Below are positions 1 to 15,053 of a DNA stretch of 64,000 bases, piece by piece. The DNA is taken from assembly GCA_949775045.1 (NCBI GenBank), contig OX459100.1, forward strand, positions 4,117,936 to 4,181,935, written 5' to 3'. Below the pieces are notes generated by a model. The model did no database searches. It was not told where the DNA came from and saw nothing but the letters and a program-made list of their open reading frames with translations. The DNA comes from Metridium senile (Eukaryota; Cnidaria; Anthozoa; Actiniaria; Metridiidae). Made by a program: the position numbers and the translations under genes. Every line of letters starts with the position of its first letter. Positions within the stretch are counted from its first letter, which is position 1.

Positions 1-1006
1 CAGATTTTCTTCTTGTTTTAGTAATTTAAGACATAGATTGAGTTGACTATTGGCCATTTTTGACATTTTCATGGTGGACTTTTGAGATATTAATTTTTAA
101 ACCTAGAGATATTACAGTAATTTCAAAATTGGCAATTTTTGCTCCGAAACAAATTGTTGCCATGGAAACGGCTTAAAAGAAAAATGTACCTCCTCGCTTG
201 GTGACACTTACTGATGTCTGTACTTTATAGGGAAACATGTTTTACATCATTGTCATCAATAGTAAAGGTTTTCTGTTTCATTAAAAATAGGCTATAATTT
301 GGCTGATTTTCGAGGCAAAATGGGTATTTTAAGGGGGGGTGGTCTAACTTCCCACCAAAGTGACAGATCCAACTGAGTTTCTGGGATAATAAATAACTTA
401 CTAGGACCTACGACTGTACCAAGTTTGAGCAAAATCGGTGAACCCCCATGTAGCACCCACTGCCTGGTTTTGCCTGGTTCTACCGTGGACACGCTCTTAA
501 GATATAAAAATTCTATGATGAATTGCGAGAAGTTCGCACTCAATATTGCTGATATTGAAATCAACACGCCGGTTTACTTGACGATCTAAGGCGTCTAATA
601 TCTAATATAATGCAATGCACAAAGTAGCGTGTTGGTTATAACTTCTACTAAAAGTTTTGACCTGCACAATGGTTTATCGTCCAACATGCTACTTGAAAGT
701 ACGCAGTTCTGGTCTTTCTTTTCACTTTGGTCGGACTTTGACGTGTGATATTTTGCAATCCATAATGTGTTGGATTGAAATAATTAACTACAGCGCACTA
801 GTAGACGCTCAACATTTTATGTCTGAGTAATTCGGTTCATGAACATAATTGTGAAAGATGAGATTGCAAACCAAATGTTCCATACCAGCATAAAATTCTC
901 TCATTCGACGTACAAATGATTTTTACAACCAAAACACACGCATGCGCATTATAATTTGCCCATGTGCTCTCTAGCTATGCATGTAGAACTGGATATACAC
1001 ACAGCT
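1..1006. other. No gene seen
   Basis: Short reading frames only, none resembling a known family. AT-rich unique-looking sequence with no clear repeat structure. Confidence 0.4.
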
Positions 1007-1955
1007 ATCTATGAAATATCTCTTTTATAACATAGACAACGTATTTCTACTCACAAAGGTTTTTATATATTCAAATGACAAATTCTCTCAAATGACAAAA
1101 GTTACGCACGCTTGGCGTTTTACAAACTCGGTAAGTTTGACAAATTTGTCAATTCTATTCACAATGAATAGCGAGTGGAGTCATTTTACATCAAAATATT
1201 AATGAAAAGAAAATGCCCAAATTGGCTTAAACATATTGATCTAAAAGTCCAGTCTCTAAAACAAACTCGTCGACATTGTCAAAAGTGTAAGTTTTCAAAC
1301 GAAAACTGACTTATTTACTAGCCGAGGATAAAGACAAATTCAAACTTTTCAAAGGAGCAGTTGTTGAACAAGGAACCAATGTCGATATGATGTGGAGCTC
1401 TTCCTTGGACTTCATGAAGGAGCCAATTATTCTGTTGAGCTGCCGATGCTACTGGAGGAGGTTTAAGGGGAAGGCTAACTGACAATAACACCTGAAGACG
1501 AGCTTTGCTCGAGGCGTCTTGAAAGGACTTCACTACAATGATGAAGCTGTGCAGTCGATGGACGAGTGTTGTAATGGCTTAAAATTCGGTTCACATCTAT
1601 GGCCAGAGATAGCCATTATGTGTCTGTTGGCGACTCCAGCCAAGGTTAGTGTAAACACGAGTCGACAACTCGGCAGCATTACTAATTTCCTTCATCATGC
1701 TGTCTAGTTTATTTACTCCGAGTGGATGCTTTTCAAACCAAACTTCATGTGAAGGCTGCCAGTTTTTCTTTGGATATTGTCGAGTTTGTTTTAGAGACTG
1801 GACTTTTAGATCAATATGTTTATTCCAATTTGGGCATTTTCCTTTCATTATTTTGAATGATGCTTCATTATTTTAAACAGACTTTATTTGAAATATAAAA
1901 ACCTTTGTGTGTAAAAATGCGTTGTCTATATTGTAAAAGAGATAGTTCATAGATG
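1007..1955. repeat. Long imperfect inverted repeat, probable non-autonomous DNA transposon
   Basis: Two blocks at the left end (about 1007-1060 and 1201-1280) recur inverted at the right end (about 1898-1955 and 1770-1850). The match includes a stretch around TAGACAACG and one around AAAGTCCAGTCTCTAAAAC. The left arm holds extra sequence between its blocks (1061-1200) compared with the right. The middle (1281-1769) has no convincing coding potential. Arms this long with a non-coding centre fit a foldback or MITE-like element. No target duplication was recognised. Confidence 0.6.
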
Positions 1956-2362
1956 GTTTGTTACTGAACTTGATTGAGTCCAAAAGTTCATTTTGTAGGT
2001 AAAAATTAGGAAATTCCTCCATTTTTACCCGGGTAAAACACGAAAAAAGACGCCGGATGAAAAATAATAATAATAATAATAATAATATAATAATAATTTT
2101 AATGTTTCTATAGCGCAAAAATTCATTAAAAAGTATATGATCTAATGCGCTTTATAAAATTTACAATTTACAACATGAAAAATCCTAACTAAGCTAAACT
2201 ATACTACAATATTTATAAGATATTCAAGCTCTACTTTACATTTTAAATATTTACATTGATTGAATAAAAATTAGTTTAAATATATAATAGGACAAAATAG
2301 AAATAGTTGTCAAACAAAACAAAAAGTTCCAGAAAAAGCAGAATAATAAATAATAAAACTAT

Positions 2363-4606
2363 CTAAAAATATGCTTTCTTAAACAAATGAGTCTTTAATA
2401 GCTTCTTGAATTTTGTAATGCTGTTTGCAGACCTTACACTAAGAGGGAGTTCATTCCATAATATTGGAGCTGCGACCTTGAAGGCCCGGTCTCCCGTTGT
2501 CTTGCCTGATTTGATTTCAGGTCTAGCTAAAAGGTTGTTACTTATGGATCTAAGGTTATACCGAGAATGTTTAAAATATATCAGATTATTTAAATATGTA
2601 GGTGCGGTACCATGCATAGCCTTAAAAATAAATAAAATAACTTTGTAAATAATTCTAAATTTCACAGGAAGCCAATGTAATTCTATCATTACTGGAGTAA
2701 TGTGAGAAAAGCGTGGCGTATTTGTGATAAGTCTTGCTGCTGCATTTTGTGCGCGCTGAAGTGTGTTTATGTGAATTGCTGGTAGACCATACAAAAGCGA
2801 ATTACAATAGTCTAATCGACTAATTACGAGAGCATGTACTAGCGTCTTAGCAGCATCAACGGATAGGAACTTACATATGCGTCTAATATTAAATATTGAA
2901 TAAAAAGCAGACTGACATGTCTTATTTATGTGGTATTTAAATTGAAAGTTACTATCGAACCAGACGCCAAGATTTCTAGCCTCACTAACAGGTGACACAT
3001 CAGTTTCAGCAACTAACAGACTATCAGTTCTTACTTTAGTGAGTTGCTGACGAGTTCCGATTAGCAAAAATTCAGTCTTATCCTCGTTGATCTTGAGCTT
3101 GTCCACGACCATCCACGCTCTCACAGCCCTGATACATTGCTCCATAGCACACCTGGCATCTGTCTCATCAGTCGCGCTGTCCGGTTTAAACGAGAGGTAC
3201 AATTGGGTGTCGTCAGCATATGCATGGACTTGGGGCAGATGAGTCTTTATTACCTCAAAGAGCTTACTCGCATAGACGGAAAACAAAAGGGGACCGAGGC
3301 AGGATCCCTGTGGCACGCCAAATGACAGGGGGAATCTCTCCGACAGTTTTCCATCAACAACAACACGTTGTGTTCGACCAGAAAGGTATGAGCCGAACCA
3401 TTTCAGAGCATCACCAGCAACGCCAAATGAAGTTTCTAGACGGCCAAGAAGAATACTGTGATCAACCGTATCAAATGCGGCGCTTAAATCCAAGAGTACT
3501 AGAAGAGATACATGCTGGCTGTTCATGTTAAGCAGAATGTCTTTTGCAATCTTTAAAAGAGCCGTCTCTGTACTGTATCCTTTCCTATATGCTGATTGTA
3601 ACTCAGGAAAGAGTCCATTTTCAGTGACATGAGTATAGAATTGGTCAAAAACCGCCCTCTCTGTGATCTTTGAAACAAACTGCAAATTACTCACTGGTCG
3701 TAGGTTTTTGTTCCCAGAGTCCTTTGCGCCTTTTTTGAGTAAAGGGTTAACGGCCGCTTCTTTCCATACTTTCGGGAAATGACCAGTAGACATAGATGCG
3801 TTCACCATTCTAGTTATCACTGGTAAAAGCACCTCCAGAGAGTCGTAGACCAGGCAAGTCGGCATCGGATCTAGAATGCAAGACTTGTTCGCAGAACAGT
3901 TTATCAAATCACTCACATCACGCTCACTCAAGGTGTTAAAAGTACAAAGTGTTCTATCTGTAACACTTGACGCTGGTCTGTCAGGGGGAACAAGAGCCAG
4001 ATCTTGTGGGCATAGACTGATAGAATCTATGTCACTTCTAATGTTATCAATTTTGCGCACGAAGTACCTGCCAATATCGTTCGACAACACTGTCTTGTTA
4101 GAGTGTTCGGGGAAGCGCAGTCCTTTGCGCTCACCCAGAAGCTTATTCGGAGCGTTGAACAGTTTTTTCTGATCAGAGATATTCTCATCAACAAACTGTG
4201 TATAAAATTCTCGCTTTGCTCTGTTCATTAAGTTCGTAGTAAAATTTCTTTTCTTCTTGAAATCAGCAAAGTCAGCCGGGTGTCTTGTTTTCCTCCATTT
4301 CCGTTCTGCTTTCCTGCGAGCGCGCTTGGCTTGATAAATATCATTATTATACCAGGGCACAACTGGGCGAGTGACCCGAGTCCGTGTCTTTTCTGGTGCA
4401 TGTCGATCGAGTAGTTCAGAGAGGGTTGAGTTGTACTTCTTGACATAGTCATTCAGATCATCCGCATTTGATGGTTCTTCTCGTGTACATAGAGAAGTCT
4501 GCCGAATATCACTTTTCAGGTTATCTAGATCGATAGACTTGATCTTCCGGTAGTTGATGGTTTTTACAAGGAGACCGGGCCTGGGTGGAGCTAGACGACA
4601 TCGCAC
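2363..4606 (-). pseudogene. LINE reverse transcriptase, C-terminal 747 aa of ORF2
   Basis: Copies LINE RNA onto nicked target DNA (family knowledge). The 747-residue frame shows the RT core: RPVSNLQFVSKITE, then LLDLSAAFDTVDH (motif A), GVPQGSCLGPLLF (motif B) and the catalytic AYADDTQLY (motif C). A C-terminal thumb-like region ends ...LFKKAYF. The real protein starts upstream in the endonuclease; the reported start is only the first Met after the frameshift near 4630-4650. The frame then runs to its natural stop. The type is CR1/L2-like, often labelled jockey-like in annotations. Confidence 0.88.
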
Positions 4607-5532
4607 AGCAGCATGATCAGATATAAATTGGTCAATAACAGGTGCACTGGTTACCAGGCTCTGAGAATACGCGTTATGGCAAGATCGAGTATGTGCCCAT
4701 CCTGGTGCGTTGGCTGGTCGACATGCTGCTCTAATCCCAAGGCTTCCAACATCTCTAAGAACTTCTGAGCATCAGGGTCCTGAGGGTCATCTACATGGAT
4801 ATTGAAGTCACCGGATATGAGAAGGTGTTCCTTGCATAATAGCAGAGTCTCTAGGTATTCAATGAACTCAGATAGGAAGACACTTATCGGAACTCAATGA
4901 ATCTCTGAGTACGGTGGCCTGTATATAACTATAACCCGCAGGTTATAAGAGGATGACTTTACAAGCAACTCTGAAAACTCGAAAGATTTACGCTCACTGA
5001 TTCCAGAGCTAATCGTAGAAACATCATACGAGTCCCGGTAAAGTAGGCCAGTACCACCGCCACGTCGATCTGGTCTTGATTGTAAAACACAGCTATAACC
5101 AAGTGGGCAGATTTCTGTTCTAACAGCCGAATCATTTGGCGTTAACCAATGTTCCGTTAAGGCCATCAAGTCGATATTGTGATCGACTATGTAATCATAA
5201 ATCGGGGCTGTTTTGTTTCTGACCGATCGAGCATTAAGATGACAAAAGACCATTTGTTTATGTATAGTTGTAGCACCAGGGACGCAGTGTATTTTAATCA
5301 AGTTGTCGGTGTTGCGTGAGTAACTAGTGTTTATTGTGTTGCTCGTTGAATTGATTGTTCCGGTACGGCTGCTCCGTTGTCTGTGGGCAGTAGACCTTTG
5401 GTTATTAACATCGTGTCCCACAGTACCAGGGTTGAGTTTAAACACGAGATCGCCGACAAGCTGCACGCGGAATGTAGCAGTAGTGATAATATGAGCATGG
5501 ACGTCTGCATCTCTTGGCCCGTGACAATTCAA
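4607..5532 (-). pseudogene. LINE apurinic-type endonuclease, N-terminal part of ORF2
   Basis: APE-type endonuclease that nicks the target for LINE insertion. Visible motifs are FCHLNARSVRNK, the acidic ALTEHWL, YRPPYSEIH, the SGDFNIH motif and, after a frame change, the SDHAAV motif. An in-frame TGA at 4894-4896 follows YRPPYSEIH; the same frame then continues with SVFLSEFIEYLE. A TGA here is compatible with CGA-to-TGA decay. A frameshift near 4630-4650 separates this part from the reverse transcriptase. Confidence 0.82.
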
Positions 5533-5860
5533 ATATCACAAGGCACGGCCTCCTGTGTTAGTCTGTATGAATGCACTTGATGAACCATGTAAAGCTTTGT
5601 GTACTGTACGTCTCTGTTGATGAGGCTCCTTTGTCCGGTATGCAAATTTCGATCGCAGAGATTTCAACGCCAAGTGAAGATGGAGATTGAAAATACTGAA
5701 TTTTCCGGCTAGCAAAACATCGTAGCTGACCAGAACTCCGCCAAACGCTACCACATGAGTTTAGAAATCGGTAGTGTTCATTAAGAGAGTTAAAAAGGAC
5801 ACTGTAGGCAAGAAACACGACCAAATATACGGAGGTCGAATTAGCGTGGGCACCCCTCAT

Positions 5861-8489
<2,629 letters not shown>

Positions 8490-8517
8490 GTTTGATAAAT
8501 TAGGGAACTATAACGTT

Positions 8518-9485
8518 TCATAAGCAAAGACTTCTAGAAACCTTTAGACGATTACTATGAGTTTCGAGTATATACATATCTTTGGAAATATCGCTTTTCC
8601 AGCGTCCATGGAGTTTTAATAGTCTCTCAGAAATTGAGCTATTTTCCGCTACCGCAGTGGTAATACCACCAGACCTAAGACTGTGTAGTCCGTAATCACT
8701 GGAATTATAACCTAGTGTGAATCTATAGCTGCTTTGAAAATTTCTCTACATCTAGAATATGATAATCTTTGCTTTCTCAAAACAAAACCTCGTTTAGTTT
8801 TAGAAATGCTACGAAACAATGGCAAAATACTTGATAAACTAAGTTGTGCTACTTTAATGTATCTTTCTAATAACATAACTGGACAATACTTTGAAGTTGT
8901 ACGAGCAATATATAAGATATTACCTTTTCTATAAATGTCAGTTTTGCTTTTATTTATAAGAATCTTCAAACAGTCCTTTTCAAACGTAAGATCTACAAGT
9001 CTGATATTGCTTAACTCATTAAAGCGTAGAAATCCAGCAAATCCAAGGCAAACTAGTGTAGCTAGACGAAGATCCTTTAGATTGGCATCATCACCACCAT
9101 ACTTCTCGATTATTTCCTTTACTATTGTTGAGCTCATTGGGGTTTTCTTTTTGATTGGTGCCACTTTAGAACGTTTAGCAGCTTCGACGATATTATGACA
9201 AAATCCAGTATCCAAAGGATTTAGGCCAACTGTTGGACAAAATGAATGGAGCCATTTAAGGGCGGCGTGAATTCTGACAATACAACTGGATGATTTTCCT
9301 TTGTCTTTAAATAACTCCATCAAATACACAGCAACTACAGTACTAGAGAAGGGAATTACAAGCGGGATCTCCTTTAATGTACACCATCGATAGAACTTAG
9401 TAATCTCATTCAGGTAGCTACGCGCAGTAGAAATAGCTCTGGATCCCATCATGACGTCTAGTACTTCGTTGATATTGGGATTGGC
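8518..9485 (-). pseudogene. Tyrosine recombinase of a DIRS-like retroelement
   Basis: Tyrosine recombinase that integrates circular cDNA in DIRS/Ngaro-type elements. The main frame (9452 to 8712) has a core-binding domain (SYLNEITKFYRWC...) and the start of the catalytic domain, with the first Arg box at GFAGFLRFNELSNI. A frameshift near 8712 moves the rest into another frame (to a stop at 8518-8520). That part carries the second box GLHSLRSGG, then HGRWKS and a downstream Tyr (DMYILE). All catalytic boxes are therefore present across the break. Upstream the frame stays open to the edge of the DNA transposon at 9486, so the N-terminus was separated by that insertion. The partner RT lies at 12935-15003 in the same orientation. 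Confidence 0.82.
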
Positions 9486-10090
9486 TAATCATCGAGTTAC
9501 AGGTTGAGTTGAGTTTGAGTTGAGTTTGAGTTAACATTGAGTTAGCTTTGAGTTAGCTTTGAGTTAGCTTTGAGTTAAGTAAAATATGAAATATCAACTT
9601 TAAATATCAATATAATTTTAATATATGCAATAAAACTGTAAAAAAAAAAGACCTATACACTTACATATTCAAAAACGAATAAAAAACTGCACTATTTCAC
9701 GTAGTCAAATTATAACAACTTTACCTTATATGCTAGCAAATGTAGACAATTTCTTTCAATGTCACTTCTAGTTAGATTAATTCTTAGTACAATTTCACTT
9801 AATACTAGTAAGTTTGACTCTAAATAAATGTAAATAACTATATAAAAAAAATACAGACTGGCCGATTGTCTGGCCGCCATGTTTTTTTCAACACAGGGAT
9901 CCCATTCATTTCCCGTGTGTTACAACACAGGAAGCCCATTTTTTTTTGGAAAAACGAAAACGAAAAATTGAAGATTTTTGTTTTTTGTCCTGAAAAGCGG
10001 GGATTGTTTTAATGTTCCGAAATTCTACATTACGATAAATAGGAAATTTCCAATCCTTTTTTGATGCGGCCAGGAGAGTCTACCTCAACG
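9486..10090 (+). repeat. Left terminal inverted repeat of the 2.5 kb DNA transposon
   Basis: About 605 bp. It pairs with 11399-11977 in inverted orientation; a partial third copy is at 12033-12359. Confidence 0.85.
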
Positions 10091-11398
10091 AGGAACTTTC
10101 ACATGACACGTGTGGATCTACGCATGCTCGTTTTTTGTCAGCGGTTCATCTTGGACGTCCGTGTCTTGTATGTAAGTATTGCATGAATTCATTCTGCTTT
10201 AATGGTATTAAATTTAACCCTTAAATTTCGTATTTCGTCTGCAATTTCTATTTAAACATTACACAAAAAACAGACACAATATTCTCTGTAAATTAGCTCA
10301 GTTGTCCCTTGATGCCGGTGTATTCTATCTTATATGTTATTCTGAATAGCGATTAAAAGGGAAAGGAAGAAGTTATGAAACAAACTGTTATTCTGACGAT
10401 AATATAGCCTGCAAAACAGGCGTTCTTTCGGGTTTTTGGGAAAAATTGGGTTTTGGCTTTCTAATATTTCTAAAGTCTAATGTTGCAATAAATAATAAAT
10501 GCAAGGGTTATAACTAGACATAGACCCGGGTTTATATCTTGATATAACCCTTGAATTGGTATGAGGGGTTTATATCAGAGATACATCCCCATGAATAACA
10601 AAGAAAACCGTGTCAAGTGTGAAATAAGTAGCTATACATATCATGTGTTGACTAAACGTTTTGAAGTTGCAATTTAAAGCTTAACTTTAAAATACCCTGC
10701 CACTTTATGAATATAATTAAAATCTATTGAGTTTTGCATTGTTCTCAAAAGGTCTGACATGATTGCTTTTGTGGCAGATGTGGCCGGGTATGTTAACCAG
10801 TTGGTAGCATGTTATTGTCTTTGAGATTAAATTTTCTGTCCATCGTTTTAAAATTATTCATTTATTATAAAATAAATAATAAATTAAAACTGCAACAATA
10901 ACATAACATGGCATTTATCTCATGATATATTTTATTCGCTTATTTATTATTTTTTATTATTCAAATTCAATTATATATGCACCTTTGACCAATAGCTTTA
11001 TAAAAAGAGAAACATAATATTTTTCCTGTGTTGCATGTGGGAGCCCTGTGTTGAAGATCATGGCGAGTCTCGGCCAGTATGAATGTATATGTTGATGTTT
11101 TTTTTTTTAAATTTATATTGGAGTCAACCCAGCAAGTATTGTGTAAAATTGTGCTGAAAACGGATTTAACTAAATATACGATTGCAAGAAACTAACAAAA
11201 TTTGCGTGGATATAAGGGAAAGCCGTTTTATTTCAACTATTCATGAAATGCTACTTATGAGTCTATCGCTGATGAGTCTATCGCAAGGAAGATAGTGACA
11301 TGCAACACAACTTCCATACATTTGAAGATGGTGTAAGTTTAAGTTTATGGTGTAAGTTCTGACAATATATTTTTATAGATTTTTAATATATATATTTT

Positions 11399-11977
11399 GT
11401 TGAGGTTGACTCTCCTGGCCACATCAAAAATGTATTGGAAATTTCTTATTTATCTTAATGTAGAATTAAAACAATCCCCGCTTTTCAGGACAAAAAAACA
11501 AAAATCTTTAATTTTTCGTTTTCGTTTTTCCAAAAAAAATGGGCTTCCTGTGTTGTAACACACGGAAAATGAATGGGATCCCTGTGTTGAAAAAAACATG
11601 GCGCCCAGACTGCCGGCCAGTCTGTTTTTTTTTTATCAGTTATTACATTTATTTAGAGTCAAACTTACAAGTATTAAGTGAAAATGTGCTAAAAATAAAT
11701 CTAACTAGAAGTGACATTGAAAGAAACTGTCTACATTTGCTAGCATATAAGGTAAAGTTGTTATAATTTGACTACGTGAAATAGTGCAGTTTTTTATTCG
11801 TTTTTGAATATGTAAGTGTATAGGTCTTTTTTTTACAGTTTTATTGCATATATTAAAATTATATTGATATTTAAAGTTGATATTTCATATTTTACTTAAC
11901 TCAAAGCTAACTCAAAGCTAACTCAATGTTAACTCAAACTCAACTCAAACTCAACTCAACCTCTAACTCGATGATTA
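11399..11977 (-). repeat. Right terminal inverted repeat of the 2.5 kb DNA transposon
   Basis: About 579 bp and inverted relative to 9486-10090. It is shorter than the left arm through small indels and ends ...CTCGATGATTA. Confidence 0.85.
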
Positions 11978-12032
11978 TCCTATCTCAGTTAGTCAATCAA
12001 TAAATCAATCAATCAGTTAGTCAGGGATTGGC

Positions 12033-12359
12033 TAATCATCGAGTTAGAGGTTGAGTTGAGTTTGAGTTGAGTTTGAGTTAACATTGAGTTAGCTTTGAGT
12101 TAACTTTGAGTTAACTAAAATATGAAATACCAACTTTAAATATCAATATAATTTTAATATATGCAATAAAACAGTAAAAAAAAAAAAATACCTATAAACT
12201 TACATATTCAAAAACGAATAAAAACTGCATTATTTCACGTAGTCAAATTATAACAAGTTTACCTTATATCCTAGCAAATGTAGACAGTTTCTTTCAATGT
12301 CACTTCTAGTTAGATTAATTCTTAGTACAATTTCACTTAATACTAGTAAGTTTGACTCT
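12033..12359 (+). repeat. Third, truncated copy of the transposon arm
   Basis: It starts TAATCATCGAGTTAGAGG and follows the left arm in the same orientation for about 327 bp. It stops abruptly after AAGTTTGACTC, where the left arm continues TAAATAAATG. The nine bases before it, GGGATTGGC, also precede the left arm. This is either a second truncated insertion or the relic of a rearranged tandem copy. Confidence 0.8.
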
Positions 12360-12934
12360 TGCGCATATGGACTGCAAAGAAGCATAAATCAAAATAATAG
12401 AAACAGAAGTTAGTAAAGCAATTTCAAACATTCGGCATAATCAATTAAAATTACGTTCGAGGAAACTTGTGAAAGAGGGCCCCCGCCCTAAACATACGCG
12501 GCCAGTGCCGACTTCAAAGACCAGTGCCGTTTGCGATGCATGGTTGCGTTATCATCTTACATCCGGCTCTAGGCTAGTGTCTCTAACAATTGTCGATATA
12601 TTGATATTATCCAATCATTACACAGCCAGTGCTACTCAGTGCAATTGCTCTCAGTTTCGCTACTGCCCAGCCAGTGCTGTTGGCAATACATATAATTACG
12701 TAATCATTATATTGGCCAGTGCCATTTACAATCACAAAATTCCTAGATCATCATGAAGTCCGTGTTGATTTACTATCGTCACAAATCTCAGTATAAATTA
12801 ACCTCACTCGAATAAAGGCCAGCGCCTAAACTGCTTCATTTACGAGCATGTACCCTCCCTGCGTGATAATAATTAGCTTGCGTTATACAACTTACCCAGT
12901 TAGTTAACCGAAAAATCACAACGAAACGCTATAA
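12360..12934. other. DIRS-like element spacer with recurring CCAGTGCC motif
   Basis: There is no convincing gene. The motif CCAGTGCC or CCAGTGCT recurs near 12501, 12522, 12627, 12672 and 12716, with a variant CCAGCGCC near 12821. On the minus strand a pyrimidine-rich tract ends TTTGCAG near 12374, which looks like a 3' splice site leading toward the recombinase exon. Confidence 0.4.
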
Positions 12935-15003
12935 CTAGACCACTGAAATGACCGGACCCAAGTAATGAGTTACGATTACGTCCGAGTTCAGGAGAGCCGA
13001 TTTTCCTTCCGCACAAACGTAGTTTACAACGAAGCGCTTATATTTGTGATCGATCAGAGGCCAAAAAACTGCTGAAGGCCAAAGCGGTGTTACGAGTGTG
13101 CCAATTGCAGATTGTACATGCATGTAATGTAATGCTCTGGAGATAAGATTCACTGGTGGACAACAAGACAGTTCTCGCCGTCTAGGCATTGCACAAAAAA
13201 GTCAACTCCATGAGCCCCTGGGTTCCAGAATCTAGAATAGAACTTAGGCAGTTTAGCGTTATAATAGGTAGCGAAACAGTCAATGGTATGGGGTCCCCAC
13301 TTGTTTTGAATCAATTCAAAAAATTCTTCTGAAATTTGCCAGTCATCTAGATCGATAATACGACTAATGGCGTCTCCATGCTCATTATCCGATCTTGGAA
13401 TCCACTCTATCTCTAACTTTATATTCTTGAGAGCACAGTATTGAAATATTCGGATCGCGAGAGAATGTAAATCAAGTTTCATGCTGCCTATTTCAACAGT
13501 TTTTGCTGCTGCTTGATTGTCGGTAAACCATTTGATATGAGATCCATCCAGCATAGTGCCAAATGATTCTAGGGAAAAGTATATGGTTTCTAATTCTCTC
13601 CATGTCGAACTTTTCTCGCGTTCAGATTCCTCCCACAGTTTATGACATACGTAATTTTTATCTAGGGTAATCACTGCACCAGCTCCCGTATTACTAGCGT
13701 CTGAGTAAGCGAAACAATGTGGCTTTTTATCGAGAAAACAATTTCTAGCTTTAATCAGATTAATGTTGTTCTTCCAGAAACATATTTCTTTGAAACTATA
13801 ACGATCAAGTTGCAAAACTGAGTCCCAGTGGTCGGCGCACAATGTAGAAAGTATACAATGTCTAGTCATAATACGAGTAATATTGCCTAGTGCTGGACTA
13901 GTAGAGATAATCTGTCCAGTAAATGAAGCTATTTCTCTTGCAGTTGCTACAAAATCACGCTGAATGAAACTTTCGATGGTGCTTAATATTTTATCAACTC
14001 TTTTCTCCGATATTTCAATGGTGCCTGAAAGACTGTTCCAAATGAGGCCTAGCCAGGTTATATTTTTACACGGTTTCCAAATTGACTTTTCTTCGTTAGT
14101 CACGAGACCTGCTAGTCTCATATCATGCCTGTTAGACTGAATTAACAAGCAAGCTCTATGGTAATCCTTATTGATAAACCAACCGTCGTCTAAGAACAAT
14201 GCTAAGCAAATACCTTGGTACCTCCAATGTTTTACGATCGACTTGAGGACTTTCGTGAAGATGTGAGGAGCAGTGGATAAACCGAATGGTAATACAGTAA
14301 AGGCATAGAATTTTGCTCACCAGGAAAAACCTAAACATTTTTGATGGCTTTCTGCTATTTCAATTTGATGATAGCCGCTTTTCAAATCAAAAGACCACAT
14401 GTAACCGTCTAATATGAAATAATTCATAGCGACCTTCCAGTCTTCATATTTTATATGTTGTTTCTTAAGTGATTTGTTGACATGCCTCAAGTCCAAAATT
14501 AAACGCTTTTTGTTTTTCGCTTGAACCGATACTGATAATGGATTAGTGACAAATGGAGATTTTTCTAGTTCAACAATTCGATTAGACTGCAAAAGATCCT
14601 CGATAGCTTCGTTAACGAATTCTTGATGCATATAAGACGATTTATTGTTCTTCAATTGGGCAGGTTCTGGTGGCAAATCACTAAAAGGTAGTTTGTAGCC
14701 GTTCTCTATGACGTCGAGAATAAATTTTGAAGTTCCAATATTTTTCCAGAATTCTATATTTCTCTTTAAATTTCCCTTCACATTAACTTCAGAGTGTTTT
14801 TCGGATTCAAATTCATATAATTCATCTGTCAAATGTACCTGTGTGATAGGGTCAAGTTCGCTTGATAGTTCCTTACTGATAGTTTTCCGTTGAGGCTGGT
14901 CTTGCGGTCGACTTATAGTTGTAGTTTGGCGAGCCGGAGTACGAGCTTGAGTGTGCGTTGGTTGACCAGCTGTTGGAACGGCAGTCTTTAGCCCAGTGTC
15001 CAA
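12935..15003 (-). pseudogene. DIRS-like reverse transcriptase and RNase H
   Basis: Replication enzyme of a tyrosine-recombinase retroelement. From its start: PLSVSVQAKNKKRLILDLRHVN, then WSFDLKSGYHQIEI (RT motif A), PFGLSTAPHIF (motif B) and the catalytic LFLDDGW, with FLDD in place of YxDD. RNase H follows with AYSDASNTGAG, a TWRELETIYF helix, KWFTDNQAAA and RSDNEHGDAIS. A DIRS/Ngaro-type C-terminal domain (TIDCFATYYNAKLPKFYSRF) comes next. Two breaks are visible: an in-frame TGA at 14317-14319, and a frameshift near 13150-13160 before the tail PPVNLISRALHY. Recombinase gene and RT share orientation and belong to one element. Confidence 0.87.
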
Positions 15004-15053
15004 GGCGCTTACAGCGGTAACATCTGCTGTCCAACTTATATATTCTCTATGGC
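14873..15053 (-). pseudogene. Gag zinc-knuckle fragment of the DIRS-like element
   Basis: In a frame overlapping the start of the RT ORF, residues CYRCKRLGHWAKDC (plus-strand 14981-15022) form a CX2CX4HX4C zinc knuckle, typical of the nucleic-acid-binding end of Gag. The frame stops at 14873-14875. Upstream it meets a likely 3' splice site (TTTTAATTTTAG just before 15053), so earlier Gag sequence may lie in another exon. I did not find it between 15054 and 16030. Confidence 0.7.

Larger units (their letters stand above)
2067..5532 (-). mobile_element. CR1/L2-type non-LTR retrotransposon (LINE), inactive
   Basis: A minus-strand element with an endonuclease followed by reverse transcriptase and ending, at low coordinates, in a short 3' UTR and an ATT-repeat tail (plus-strand AAT repeats near 2067-2098). 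Simple-repeat tails of this kind, and a GCGCTTTATAAA stretch in the 3' UTR (around 2138-2149), are known from CR1/L2 LINEs. The 5' limit is uncertain: weak reading frames continue to about 5860. One in-frame TGA and one frameshift break the main ORF, so it cannot make an intact product. Confidence 0.8.
9486..11977. mobile_element. Non-autonomous DNA transposon with ~600 bp terminal inverted repeats
   Basis: The left arm (9486-10090) and right arm (11399-11977) are inverted near-copies. Both start TAATCATCGAGTTA and then carry a run of GAGTT-type short repeats. Further in they share TATTTCACGTAGTCAAATTATAAC, shown here in part, and ACAGGAAGCCCAT. The 1.3 kb centre (10091-11398) has no convincing transposase frame. 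The element sits inside the DIRS-like retroelement, between the recombinase and RT genes, so it is the younger of the two. No clean target duplication was found. Confidence 0.85.

Noticed and set aside
292..567. 91-codon minus-strand frame
   Set aside because: No family resemblance and no supporting splice or start context.
3876..4172. Plus-strand frames of 60-103 codons within 2363-4606
   Set aside because: Shadows of the minus-strand LINE reverse transcriptase.
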